From Acidimicrobiales bacterium (lineage in GTDB: Bacteria; Actinomycetota; Acidimicrobiia; Acidimicrobiales; UBA8190): a stretch of DNA of 12,035 nt. The position numbers and the translations under genes were made by a program. The notes below the pieces were generated by a model. It made no database searches, had not been told where the DNA came from, and saw only the letters and a list, made by a program, of their open reading frames with translations. The stretch is from contig JASHZK010000098.1 in the NCBI GenBank assembly GCA_030042575.1, positions 1-12,035 of the forward strand. Reading direction: 5' to 3'. Positions 1 through 7,053 of the stretch are shown here, piece after piece; position 1 is the first letter of the stretch; each line of letters opens with the position of its first letter.

Positions 1-278
1 GAGATGCCGGCTACCGCTTCGTCAGAGGACAGGGGTAAGTGGAGCAAGATCCAGCACCGGGCCATGGTCCCGAAGACGACGCAAGCTGCTACGACCAGCC
101 ACGGTGACCGCCGGATCAGTGGCGCCTGCCGCTGCCCGCGTCCGAGTGGCCCCCCCACTGCGGGCACAGGATCAGGGAGTTCTCCACACGGTCGCGGAGC
201 GGCGTCGCCACGTGCCCAGGGCGTGCGGGCGTCGACCGCAGCTCCGACGGAGGCGAGGCGGCCGGTCGTCGCCGTCAC
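1..278 (-). CDS. partial GT-C-like membrane glycosyltransferase, N-terminal end only
   Basis: This is the 5' end of a minus-strand gene that leaves the window at base 1. The frame is open from the TGA at 440-438 to the edge, about 145 codons. Near the edge it encodes one hydrophobic helix (WLVVAACVVFGTMARCWILL in part), then LPLSSDEAVAGI. A first membrane segment followed at once by an acidic S-D-E-A motif is typical of GT-C glycosyltransferases of the ArnT/PMT (GT39/GT83) type, where the acidic residue of the first outer loop is catalytic. The start is uncertain: ATG 422, ATG 365, GTG 278, GTG 167 and GTG 158 are all in frame. I chose 278 because G/C at third positions rises from there (about half by hand count between 365 and 279, about three quarters beyond 167). 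GTG 167 would give a conventional short cytoplasmic tail of about 20 residues. It follows the next gene on the same strand and may be co-transcribed with it. The family assignment rests on only about 55 clear residues. Confidence 0.6.
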   Translation of the reverse strand, partial: MTATTGRLASVGAAVDARTPWARGDAAPRPCGELPDPVPAVGGPLGRGQRQAPLIRRSPWLVVAACVVFGTMARCWILLHLPLSSDEAVAGI

Positions 279-477
279 GGATGTTCGTGCTCGACCTCGA
301 CCAGGACCCTGGGGGCCCCGAGAAGCTTCCTTGATGAACGAGGGACCTGGGACCGTCGAAGCCATCCATGCCGCACCCCGCCGGGACGTGCCCCAGATGA
401 CAGCACCACGACCCTCGACCATAACGCACCGGCCGCGTCACAGGTGGTCGAGGCCGGGACGACCGAAGCGAAGGCCT
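279..477. other. gap between two minus-strand membrane-protein genes, short palindromes
   Basis: Nothing convincingly coding is visible here on either strand. Between 301 and 329 three short palindromes stand close together: CCAGG-AC-CCTGG (301-312), GGGGCCCC (312-319) and GAAGCTTC (322-329). They could form weak RNA structure after the upstream gene, but no T-run follows on the minus strand, so I do not call a terminator. If the partial gene starts at ATG 365 or 422, most of this stretch would be its N-terminal coding part. Confidence 0.4.
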
Positions 478-2199
478 TCAACCGTCGTTGTCATAGCCGA
501 CGGTGGACACCCTGATGCGGTGGCGCCAGGTGAGAACGCGGTACGTGCCGACGTCGTGCACCGAGGAAACCCGTCCGAACGTCGCCGAGGCGCTGATGAG
601 GTCGACGCCGCCCCAAGGTTCCGCCGTGTTGTACACGAGGAACTGAAACGATCCCTCGTACCAGGTTGCGCTGGACTGCCGTTGATAACGCTCCACCCGG
701 CCTTTGGGCGTCGCCACCACCGGTCGCACCGTCACGGCGCCGTCGGTGGCCACGGTGACGATCGACGCGCTCCAGTAGTCCCCTACGCCCTCGGTCAGGT
801 GGCGGGTTTCCAGGTATCGGCCGAGATGGCTGAAAGGCCGATTCGGCAGGGGAGCGGCCAGGGTGAAACCGAAGCCGGCGGCCAACAGTGCCGATACCGC
901 CATGACCGTGACACCCGACGCCGCCGACACCCAGGACGGGCGCAAGCTGCGGTCGACAGCGCCACCGACGGCTCGTCCGGCCAACACGCTGCCGAACACG
1001 AGGGCACCGGTGAGGTAACGCAGATATCCGGGGCTTGACCCGTAGGTGAGGACCACGAACACGACGAGATCGCTGATGACGGCCAGGATCAACAGGTCGT
1101 CCAGGCGCCAAGAGTCCTGTGGTTCCGGAGCTCGACCGCGGATGGCCCCCCGGAAGAGAGCGGCCGCCGCCAGCGCCACGGCCAGCACCACGACGGCCAG
1201 ACCGGCGACGTGGACGATCTGCAAGGCGGCGGGTACGCCCCCGTTGCCGAGACCGTTGTCGCCCACGCCCAGCAGGCCGGCGCTCCAGGTGGCGATACGG
1301 GGCAGATTGGCAGCTGCTTGCGCTGCCGAGGCGATCGGGTGGTGGGTGTTGATCGTGAACGAACCGGCCAGATCGGCTACCTGGCGAATTCCGGCATCGA
1401 GAACCACCGCCGCTACCGCGGCGGCGACCTCGGGGGCACCGGCCCGCCACGTCCGCGTGCGCAGCATGGCCACGGCTCCCCCCCCGATGACGGGCGCCAC
1501 CCCGAGGGGGAACGTCAAGCCGTCGCCCAAGAGACCGGCAGTGAGGAAGACGACGGCGACTATCCACCCCCAGCCCAACCGGCCCGAGCGCAGGCCGGCA
1601 AAAGCGATGAGGCACCAGAGAACGGTTCCAACATGTAATGGACCTCGGAGAAACACCGTCGACAATGAATGAGTCGGCATGCCGAGCAGGGCCACCACCG
1701 TGAGCGCGGCCGCCCAAGCGGCTGGCCCCTTTCGTCGATCACGGGCGAGGACAGCTCCCAATGCCACCACCAAGGCGGCGATGATGGCCGGCACCAAGTA
1801 GAGCAGCAACGAGTGAACACCGATCGCCGCTTCGATGGCAGCGTAAAAGAGAGCGTCGACCGCCCAAAACGAGTCGAGAGACAATGACCATCCCTTCAAC
1901 AGGGGATTGCCACTTGCCATAGCATGGCCCTCGAGCACTACCGTGGCCCCGTCCGAATCGCCAGCATTGGCATGCATGGCCGCCACGTACAGCGCACCGA
2001 CGAGAATGAACAAGCCCGCAGCAACGATCCCAGCACTGACGACCGGACGACGTCGGACGGACAGCGCTCCTGGCGGCGGCGACGTCACCGGTGATGGCGG
2101 TGGGATCGACCGCAGGTGGATCGCATCGACATGACCGGAAGGACCGGTCGACTTCGCTTCGGCCGCCGGCAAGGCACCTCGTCTTGGACGACGGCTCAT
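478..2199 (-). CDS. polytopic membrane protein, probable GT-C-type glycosyltransferase
   Basis: The protein has 573 residues. Residues 1-50 are a Pro/Arg-rich cytoplasmic tail. A first membrane helix (about 54-75) is followed by DSD at 81-83 in the first outer loop, the place where GT-C enzymes carry their catalytic acidic motif. About eight to ten further hydrophobic segments run to about 450. Residues 455-573 are a soluble, probably extracytoplasmic domain rich in beta-type sequence (YWSASIVTV, FQFLVYN, YRVLTW). The expected role is sugar transfer from a polyprenyl-phosphate donor to an envelope acceptor; donor and acceptor cannot be read from sequence. I chose ATG 2199 because a TACGGT -10 box lies 6 bases upstream (leaderless) and because longer versions run into the divergent gene's promoter and coding region. 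The neighbour downstream and the divergent neighbour are of the same general class. A non-enzymatic membrane role is possible, since the family has no symbol I recognise. Confidence 0.8.
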   Translation of the reverse strand: MSRRPRRGALPAAEAKSTGPSGHVDAIHLRSIPPPSPVTSPPPGALSVRRRPVVSAGIVAAGLFILVGALYVAAMHANAGDSDGATVVLEGHAMASGNPLLKGWSLSLDSFWAVDALFYAAIEAAIGVHSLLLYLVPAIIAALVVALGAVLARDRRKGPAAWAAALTVVALLGMPTHSLSTVFLRGPLHVGTVLWCLIAFAGLRSGRLGWGWIVAVVFLTAGLLGDGLTFPLGVAPVIGGGAVAMLRTRTWRAGAPEVAAAVAAVVLDAGIRQVADLAGSFTINTHHPIASAAQAAANLPRIATWSAGLLGVGDNGLGNGGVPAALQIVHVAGLAVVVLAVALAAAALFRGAIRGRAPEPQDSWRLDDLLILAVISDLVVFVVLTYGSSPGYLRYLTGALVFGSVLAGRAVGGAVDRSLRPSWVSAASGVTVMAVSALLAAGFGFTLAAPLPNRPFSHLGRYLETRHLTEGVGDYWSASIVTVATDGAVTVRPVVATPKGRVERYQRQSSATWYEGSFQFLVYNTAEPWGGVDLISASATFGRVSSVHDVGTYRVLTWRHRIRVSTVGYDNDG

Positions 2200-2205
2200 G
2201 CGAAG

Positions 2206-2211
2206 ACCGTA
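2206..2211 (-). promoter_or_regulatory. -10 box TACGGT, leaderless promoter of the 573-aa membrane protein gene
   Basis: On the minus strand TACGGT fits TANNNT and is followed by a 6-base spacer (2205-2200) and then ATG 2199. Transcription would start at or next to the start codon, with no ribosome binding site, and indeed none is visible. I see no recognisable -35 element at the usual distance. Confidence 0.45.
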
Positions 2212-2286
2212 TCGTGACGGCCGCATCCGGATCCGGTTCGCCCAAGAGGTCGTTCGTCCCGCATGGTGGCAACCAGCGGACACCGG

Positions 2287-2292
2287 CATACT
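2287..2292 (+). promoter_or_regulatory. -10 box CATACT, leaderless promoter of the 595-aa membrane protein gene
   Basis: CATACT is close to TATAAT (four of six) and is followed by a 6-base spacer (gaggac) and then GTG 2299. Together with the opposite TACGGT at 2211-2206 it makes the 2200-2298 region a compact divergent promoter. The GAGGA inside the spacer could act as a ribosome binding site only for the TTG at 2302. Confidence 0.45.
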
Positions 2293-2298
2293 GAGGAC

Positions 2299-4086
2299 GT
2301 GTTGATCATCAGCCCGCCCCACGACCAGGACCGCAGTTCGACTCGTCCTCCGGTCGATGGTGAGAATGCCCGGTTTGCTCCACGCCATTCCCAATTGGCA
2401 GAGCGGGCGGCCTGGAGTCTCGCCTGGGTGGCGGTGCTCACCGGCGGATTCAACGCCTGGAGCTTCTGGTGGTGGTCGAGTGCCTCAGCGGCCTTGGCCC
2501 CTTTGATGGTCCTGGCCGGCATCGCCGGCATCGCCGCCTGCTGGATCGTAAAGGACCCGCGGGGGCGATTCATCCAAGGAGCGGCTTTGATCGCCACCCT
2601 GGTGGCGGTGGTGATCCCACAGGCCGCGGTGATCAACACCCGGATCTTCTACACCACAGACTCCGCTGCCTTCGACCAGATTGCCGGCCGTGCCCTGTTG
2701 CGGGGAAGAGACCCATACGTGGAATCGATGACGGCGGCCGCCCGAACCCTGTTGAAAGTTCCAGCCCTCTTCTGGACCGACACCGTCGCCGGTGGTCATG
2801 TGGCGCATTTCTCGTATCCGGCAGGTTCGTTCCTGCTCGAGGTTCCCGCCATGCTCCTGGGCTTCCACCACATGGTTGTCGACTGGAACGATCTCATCTT
2901 TTGGATGGTGACGGTTGTTCTTCTGTTCGTTCTGTTGCCGGCTTCGCTGCGGTGGGTAGCGGCGCTGGTGGCCCTGATCCCGACACTGGTGGGCGGATTC
3001 AGCTCGGGAGAAACGGATGCGCTGTTCCTGCCGTTCCTGGTCCTGGCCGTGTGGCGGTGGGATCGCTTCGGACAGGAGCGCTCGACTGGCGCCGCCCGGT
3101 GGATCGGTCCGGTGGCGCTCGGGCTGGCGTGTGCCATCAAACAGGAACCTTGGTTCTGCGTGCCCTTCCTGACGGTAGGTATCTACCTCGAAGCCCAGCG
3201 ACGTGAGCGCCCTGCCCTGCCACTCGCCATCCGTTACCTCGCCACGGTGGTCGCCGTGTTCGCCGCCGTCAACATGCCGTTCGCCGTTTGGCAACCCTCG
3301 GCCTGGGTCCATGGCACGTTCCTGCCCTTGACGGGTGGTCTCGTGGCCGACGGGCAGGGGATCGTCACCCTGGCCATCCACGGGGTGGTGAGCGGCGCCA
3401 ATCTGACCATGCTCACCTTCGCCGCCGCCCTGGCATGGGTGGCGGGACTCATGGCCTTCCTCTTGTGGTACGCCGAGTTGAAACGGGTGTGGATGATGCT
3501 CGTCATCCTCCCGTTCTTTCTGGCGCCTCGGAGCTTGTCCAGTTACATGGTCGACCTCGTGCCTGTCGTCGTCATCGCCGCCTTGTCCGTGCAAGGCGTG
3601 CCCCGAGTGGTCCCGACCCGTCGGTTGTCCTTCCTACCCGGCGGTGGCAAGAGATGGCTTGGTGCCGCCGTGACCCTGCCCTGTCTCGGCGCTGTTGCGC
3701 TGTGCGTTCTGGCCTTTTCAGGCTCTCCCGTGTCGTTGTCCATCAAAAGGGTGGCTACGACACATTCCGGCCGAATGGTGAAAGACGTGGAAGTGCTCGT
3801 ACACAATGAAACTGACGCCACGATAGATCCGCATTTCATCGTGAACACCGGAGACACCGCTGTCGGTTTCTGGGCGAGTGCGACCCACGGAGCCGTGCAC
3901 ATAGCTCCGCACGGCACGGTGCTCGTCACCCTCTATCCACCGACGGCAACGGATGCTCCCCAGCCAGGGGCCGGATGGGTGGCCGAGGCCTATACCGTCG
4001 ACCCCTCGTGGTTGAGCACGTCGAAGCTGACGCCCTACCCCCTACCTCGGACGGCGACAACGGCACTGCAGGCCCGAAGCAGCTGA
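2299..4086 (+). CDS. polytopic membrane protein, probable GT87-like (GT-C) glycosyltransferase
   Basis: The protein has 595 residues from GTG 2299. After a polar tail (1-37) and two or three membrane helices, the first large outer loop reads YTTDSAAFDQIAGRALLRG (D121, D126), then DPY (138-140), and later HFSYPAG (170-176). This acidic residue, the A-x-x-LL-x-G-x-DPY pattern and the later SYPAG are what I expect in GT87/DUF2029-type mannosyltransferase relatives, which take sugar from polyprenyl-phosphate on the outer face. About eight more helices follow up to about 480. Residues 490-595 form an outer soluble domain of Ig-like or beta-sandwich character (VEVLVHNETDATI, GTVLVTLYP). The start was chosen for the CATACT box 6 bases upstream; GTG/ATG-type codons back to 2263 also lie in frame but overlap the promoter. 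It is transcribed divergently from a similar membrane protein gene. The sugar and acceptor are unknown. Confidence 0.8.
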   Translation: MLIISPPHDQDRSSTRPPVDGENARFAPRHSQLAERAAWSLAWVAVLTGGFNAWSFWWWSSASAALAPLMVLAGIAGIAACWIVKDPRGRFIQGAALIATLVAVVIPQAAVINTRIFYTTDSAAFDQIAGRALLRGRDPYVESMTAAARTLLKVPALFWTDTVAGGHVAHFSYPAGSFLLEVPAMLLGFHHMVVDWNDLIFWMVTVVLLFVLLPASLRWVAALVALIPTLVGGFSSGETDALFLPFLVLAVWRWDRFGQERSTGAARWIGPVALGLACAIKQEPWFCVPFLTVGIYLEAQRRERPALPLAIRYLATVVAVFAAVNMPFAVWQPSAWVHGTFLPLTGGLVADGQGIVTLAIHGVVSGANLTMLTFAAALAWVAGLMAFLLWYAELKRVWMMLVILPFFLAPRSLSSYMVDLVPVVVIAALSVQGVPRVVPTRRLSFLPGGGKRWLGAAVTLPCLGAVALCVLAFSGSPVSLSIKRVATTHSGRMVKDVEVLVHNETDATIDPHFIVNTGDTAVGFWASATHGAVHIAPHGTVLVTLYPPTATDAPQPGAGWVAEAYTVDPSWLSTSKLTPYPLPRTATTALQARSS

Positions 4087-4089
4087 ACT

Positions 4090-4122
4090 CCCGGCGCCGG
4101 CGCAGATTCGACGGCGCCCGGG
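4090..4122 (+). terminator. GC-rich hairpin just after the GT87-like gene, possible terminator
   Basis: The arms CCCGGCGCCG (4090-4099) and CGGCGCCCGGG (4112-4122) pair with a single one-base bulge around a 12-base loop. The hairpin begins 3 bases after the stop codon. There is no T-run behind it, so if it terminates it does so as the T-less type often proposed for GC-rich actinobacteria. It would separate the gene upstream from the copper-controlled operon. Confidence 0.45.
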
Positions 4123-4141
4123 CCGTGCCTCCTGGCCCCCT

Positions 4142-4156
4142 TACCCCCTAGGGGTA
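4142..4156. promoter_or_regulatory. CsoR operator in front of csoR
   Basis: TACCCC-CTA-GGGGTA is a perfect 6+3+6 inverted repeat, with the core CCCCTAGGGG (4145-4154) itself a perfect palindrome. This G/C-tract palindrome around TA is the known CsoR-type operator form in actinobacteria. It touches the -10 box at 4155-4160 and lies just upstream of csoR, so apo-CsoR bound here would block RNA polymerase, giving copper-inducible autoregulation of csoR and the permease. Confidence 0.88.
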
Positions 4157-4160
4157 TGGT
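4155..4160 (+). promoter_or_regulatory. -10 box TATGGT of the csoR operon
   Basis: TATGGT follows directly on the operator and shares its last two bases. Transcription would begin near 4167, leaving a leader of about 16 bases with the ribosome binding site. The -35 side (around 4132-4137) is not close to consensus, as is common for regulated promoters. Confidence 0.5.
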
Positions 4161-4171
4161 GGCCCCGGCAA

Positions 4172-4177
4172 GGGAGG
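4172..4177 (+). promoter_or_regulatory. strong ribosome binding site that fixes the csoR start
   Basis: GGGAGG lies 5 bases before ATG 4183. The in-frame ATG at 4156 has no such site and falls inside the -10 box, so it cannot be the start of this transcript. Confidence 0.85.
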
Positions 4178-4182
4178 TGGGG

Positions 4183-4464
4183 ATGGTCGGCTACAGGGGG
4201 AAGAAGGACTCGGTCGAAAAGCGCTTGCGGCGGATCGAAGGCCAGGTCCGAGGGCTCCAGCGCATGGTGAAGGAGGAGGCGTACTGCATCGACGTGCTCA
4301 CACAGGTGTCTGCCGCCACGCGGGCGCTGCAGCAGGTGGCCCTGGAACTGCTCGATGACCATCTGGCCCACTGCGTCCGAGAGGCGATCGAGTCCGGTGG
4401 TCCCGAGGCGAGAGCCAAGGTGGCCGAAGCCTCGGCCGCCGTGGCCCGCCTCGTGCGGTCGTAG
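4183..4464 (+). CDS. csoR: copper-sensing transcriptional repressor CsoR
   Basis: The protein has 93 residues, the normal size of the CsoR/RcnR family (DUF156), an all-alpha DNA-binding repressor. The N-terminal helix carries the usual RLRRIEGQVRGLQRMV pattern (14-29). The Cu(I) triad is complete at Cys35, His60 and Cys64 (EAYCIDVL; DDHLAHC), the same spacing as Cys36-His61-Cys65 of Mycobacterium tuberculosis CsoR, with Tyr34 next to the first Cys as in that protein. This argues for copper sensing rather than the nickel/cobalt (RcnR), formaldehyde (FrmR) or persulfide (CstR) branches. The gene has a perfect operator and strong ribosome binding site upstream and is followed after 30 bases by a permease on the same strand. 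The expected behaviour is repression without copper, and release when Cu(I) binds. Confidence 0.95.
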   Translation: MVGYRGKKDSVEKRLRRIEGQVRGLQRMVKEEAYCIDVLTQVSAATRALQQVALELLDDHLAHCVREAIESGGPEARAKVAEASAAVARLVRS

Positions 4465-4494
4465 CAGCTCCGCCCGCGTAGCGCCCCGCTCCCC

Positions 4495-5637
4495 ATGGGT
4501 CTGCCGAGAGCCCTTGGTCACGCGCTGGAGATCTCGGGCACCATGGCCTGGGAGATTCTGTGGGCGTTGATCCTCGGATTCGTCTTGGCCTCGGTGGTGC
4601 AAGCCGTCGTGCCACGAGCGAGCATCGTCGAGCTCCTCGGCGACGACCGACCGAGAGCCCTGGCCCTGGCCACCGGGCTCGGTGCTGCATCATCGTCCTG
4701 CTCCTACGCCGCCGTGGCGCTGGCCCGGACGCTGTTTCGCAAGGGGGCGAGCTTCACCGCCGCCATGGCCTTCGAGATCGCTTCGACCAACCTGGTCGTC
4801 GAACTGGGAATCGTCCTGGCCCTTCTCATGGGCTGGCAGTTCACCTTGGGCGAGTCCATAGGTGGCCCCGTCATGATCGTGCTCCTGGCGGTGACGTTCC
4901 GGCTCTGCCTGCGCACGAAGCTCGTGATGACGGCAAGGGCACAGGCCGACAAGGGCTTGGCCGGATCCATGGAGGGCCACGCCGCCATGGACATGTCCAT
5001 TCAGGAAGGCAGCCGCTGGTGGCACAAGCTCGGATCGCGCTCGGGGCTGACCTCGGTCTCCCACATCTTCGTCATGGAGTGGGCGGCGGTCGTTCGAGAC
5101 ATCGTCGTCGGCTTGCTCCTGGCCGGGGCCGTCGCCGCCTGGGTACCCGATACCTTCTGGCGGACCCTGTTCCTCGTACACCATCCGACGCTCTCGAAGC
5201 TGTGGGGACCGGTCATCGGGCCCGTCATGAGCATGATGAGCTTCGTGTGCTCCATCGGCAACGTGCCCTTGGCCGCCGTCCTCTGGAACGGTGGCATCAG
5301 CTTCGGCGGAGTGGTGTCCTTCGTCTTCGCCGATCTCATCATCCTGCCCATCCTGGCCATCTACCGGAAGTACTACGGCTGGCGCATGACGCTCTTCGTC
5401 TTCGGGGCCTTCTACCTGACCATGGCGCTCGCCGGGTACGTCGTCGAGTTCCTCTTTCTGGGGCTCGGCCTCGTCCCAGCTGGTCGTCAGGCAAAGACCT
5501 TCGGCATGGCCGTCCACTGGAACTACACGACCGCCCTCGACATCGCCTTCCTCCTCATCGCCGCCGGGCTCTTGTGCCGGTTCGTCCGGACGGACGGGAT
5601 ACGCATGCTCAGGACTATGGGCGCAAGCCCCCGGTGA
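4495..5637 (+). CDS. ArsP_1/DUF318-family permease, probable copper (or other soft metal) efflux
   Basis: The protein has 380 residues with about eight to ten membrane helices in two halves separated by a polar loop (about 140-195). Family marks are GAASSSCSYAA (63-73) with Cys69, FEIASTNLV (93-101), and in the second half SFVCSIGNVPLAAVLWNGG (249-267) with Cys252, the internal counterpart of the first motif. This is the PF03773 permease family, which includes ArsP and the Shewanella SO_0444 Cu/Zn efflux protein. The middle loop contains MEGHAAMDM (159-167) and more His (H177, H190), possible Cu(I) ligands. The start at ATG 4495 keeps LGHALEISGTMAWEILWALILG, which fits the family's N-terminus as I know it; ATG 4543 is an alternative, and neither has a clear ribosome binding site. 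Lying 30 bases after csoR, it is probably copper-controlled. Copper as substrate is inferred from context. Confidence 0.85.
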   Translation: MGLPRALGHALEISGTMAWEILWALILGFVLASVVQAVVPRASIVELLGDDRPRALALATGLGAASSSCSYAAVALARTLFRKGASFTAAMAFEIASTNLVVELGIVLALLMGWQFTLGESIGGPVMIVLLAVTFRLCLRTKLVMTARAQADKGLAGSMEGHAAMDMSIQEGSRWWHKLGSRSGLTSVSHIFVMEWAAVVRDIVVGLLLAGAVAAWVPDTFWRTLFLVHHPTLSKLWGPVIGPVMSMMSFVCSIGNVPLAAVLWNGGISFGGVVSFVFADLIILPILAIYRKYYGWRMTLFVFGAFYLTMALAGYVVEFLFLGLGLVPAGRQAKTFGMAVHWNYTTALDIAFLLIAAGLLCRFVRTDGIRMLRTMGASPR

Positions 5638-5648
5638 CCCCTTCTGCC

Positions 5649-6983
5649 TCAAAAGTGGGTCAGGCGCCAGAGGAGGGAAGGACCCGAGAGCCCGCCGGCC
5701 GCCTCCACCACCACCTCCACGTGCTGGCCGCCCATGTCCACTTCGAGAGTTCCCAGTCGCTGGCCCTTCGAGATGGCGTGCGCCGGCATCGCCACCTTCA
5801 CCACGACCGGGACGCTGAGCCCGGGCCAGGCCACCACGGTGGGCATGGTCGACGCCACCGCAGGCACCGAGGACCCCCAAGCGGACTGCAGGTGTCCCAC
5901 GACCCGGCCCGGACCGAGGAGGGGGAGGGGGGAGGCGGACATCACGGCCTTCGTCACCAGCGACTCGGCGGCGCGCAGGGCGGCAGCGGTGGGAGTAACG
6001 GTGTCCTGGCCCAGCACCACACCGATGAGCGTCAGCGACCGGCCCGACACCGTGCTCCGGGCGGCGAAGAGGAAGCATCCGCCTGCCGCGCTGTCGTTGC
6101 CCGTCTTGATGCCCACGATGCCGTCACTGCCCAGATCGGCGTCGGTGTTGTAGACGGTGCCGGCCAGGGGCAGGGTCACCTGAGCGGTGTCCACGATCTG
6201 GGCCAGGGCGGGGACGCCCATGGCTGCTTGTCCCAGCTCGAGCAGGTCCGAGGGGCTGCTGACCGTGGTGGAGTCGAGCCCGCTGGGATCGGTGATGTCG
6301 GTGGAGCGCAACCCCAGTGCGCGGGCCGTGCTGGTCATCTTGGAGAGAAAGGCGGAGACGTTTCCTGCGTCCCAGTCGGCCAACAGGGTGGCCATGTCGT
6401 TGGCACCCAGCACCAGCAGCCCTTGGAGCGCCTGGAGCTCGGTCAGGCTCTCGCCGGCTGTCACCGCCATCTCCGACTCCTGGGCGGCCACTCCCTGCCG
6501 GTAGTCGGCGAAGACGTCAGGGCTGACGACGATGGAGGGCCCCTGGTCTCCCGGGGCGAGGGGGTGGTCCTGGAGCACGACGTAGGCGGTCAAGACCTTG
6601 GCGATGCTGGCGATGGGGACCGCCGCATCGCCTCCCGACGAGCCCAGCACCGCACCTCCTTGGAGCTCCAGGGCGGCCGAGCCGCTCGAGGGCCAGGAGA
6701 GCGAGGGCAAAGTGCCCGGCAGGCGCACCGACGAGGACAGCGCCGAGCGGAAGACGGGCCCTGGAACCGGCCGGAGCAGTTGCACGGCGAAATAGGCCAC
6801 CACGGCGGCGGCCACCAGCGCCCACAGGCTTCGAGGCACGACCCGGCGGGCCCGCTCACGAGCCAGGGCGTGGAGGACGTCGTGGCGCATCTGGGGCGCC
6901 TGGGTGCCGAGCGAACGCAGGCGATCCTCGGCCGTGGCCTGTCTCCGATGGTGGGCATGTGCGCCTCGGCGACTTCCGAACAC
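5649..6983 (-). CDS. D-alanyl-D-alanine carboxypeptidase, S11 penicillin-binding family, membrane-anchored
   Basis: The protein has 444 residues from GTG 6983. One membrane helix lies at about 52-70, so the catalytic part faces outward. Motif 1 SIAK (126-129) gives the nucleophile Ser126 and Lys129. Motif 3 is KTG (293-295) in GIVGIKTGNDSAAGGC. Motif 2, normally SxN, reads GAN (193-195) in LLVLGANDMATLL: the Asn is kept but the Ser is Gly. Such enzymes trim the terminal D-Ala of peptidoglycan stem peptides. A C-terminal beta-type region (about 350-444) resembles the extra domain after the S11 catalytic domain. The start was chosen for TAGCCT 7 bases upstream; ATG 6890 (413 residues) is the alternative, and ATG-type starts further up give low-quality sequence. 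It ends 11 bases from the convergent permease gene. Whether Gly at motif 2 lowers activity is unknown; related actinobacterial proteins vary there. Confidence 0.88.
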   Translation of the reverse strand: MFGSRRGAHAHHRRQATAEDRLRSLGTQAPQMRHDVLHALARERARRVVPRSLWALVAAAVVAYFAVQLLRPVPGPVFRSALSSSVRLPGTLPSLSWPSSGSAALELQGGAVLGSSGGDAAVPIASIAKVLTAYVVLQDHPLAPGDQGPSIVVSPDVFADYRQGVAAQESEMAVTAGESLTELQALQGLLVLGANDMATLLADWDAGNVSAFLSKMTSTARALGLRSTDITDPSGLDSTTVSSPSDLLELGQAAMGVPALAQIVDTAQVTLPLAGTVYNTDADLGSDGIVGIKTGNDSAAGGCFLFAARSTVSGRSLTLIGVVLGQDTVTPTAAALRAAESLVTKAVMSASPLPLLGPGRVVGHLQSAWGSSVPAVASTMPTVVAWPGLSVPVVVKVAMPAHAISKGQRLGTLEVDMGGQHVEVVVEAAGGLSGPSLLWRLTHF

Positions 6984-6990
6984 TGCCAAC

Positions 6991-6996
6991 AGGCTA
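6991..6996 (-). promoter_or_regulatory. candidate -10 box TAGCCT, leaderless promoter of the carboxypeptidase gene
   Basis: Read on the minus strand, TAGCCT fits TANNNT and is followed by a 7-base spacer (6990-6984) and GTG 6983. No ribosome binding site precedes either GTG 6983 or ATG 6890. No -35 element is recognisable. Confidence 0.35.
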
Positions 6997-7053
6997 AGAG
7001 GGTGGGGTCGCTGTGCGCTGCGCGCCCACGGCCTGGAGGAGGCGGACGGCGTG

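Noticed and set aside
275..481. Minus-strand frame starting with TTG that overlaps the stop of the 573-aa gene
   Set aside because: The first dozen residues look plausible, but the rest does not resemble protein and the frame stops; a different minus frame carries the recognisable GT-C-like sequence.
4..1038. Open frame of 344 codons on the plus strand
   Set aside because: Its sequence is Arg/Pro/Gly-rich and random-looking, and it lies opposite the coding frames of the minus-strand membrane proteins. It is a shadow in GC-rich DNA.
4156..4182. Upstream ATG start for CsoR (9 extra residues)
   Set aside because: It lies in the -10 box and operator, has no ribosome binding site, and the family length fits the start at 4183.
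4690..6078. 462-codon open frame on the minus strand
   Set aside because: It is antisense to the permease and out of frame with the carboxypeptidase; there is no recognisable domain.
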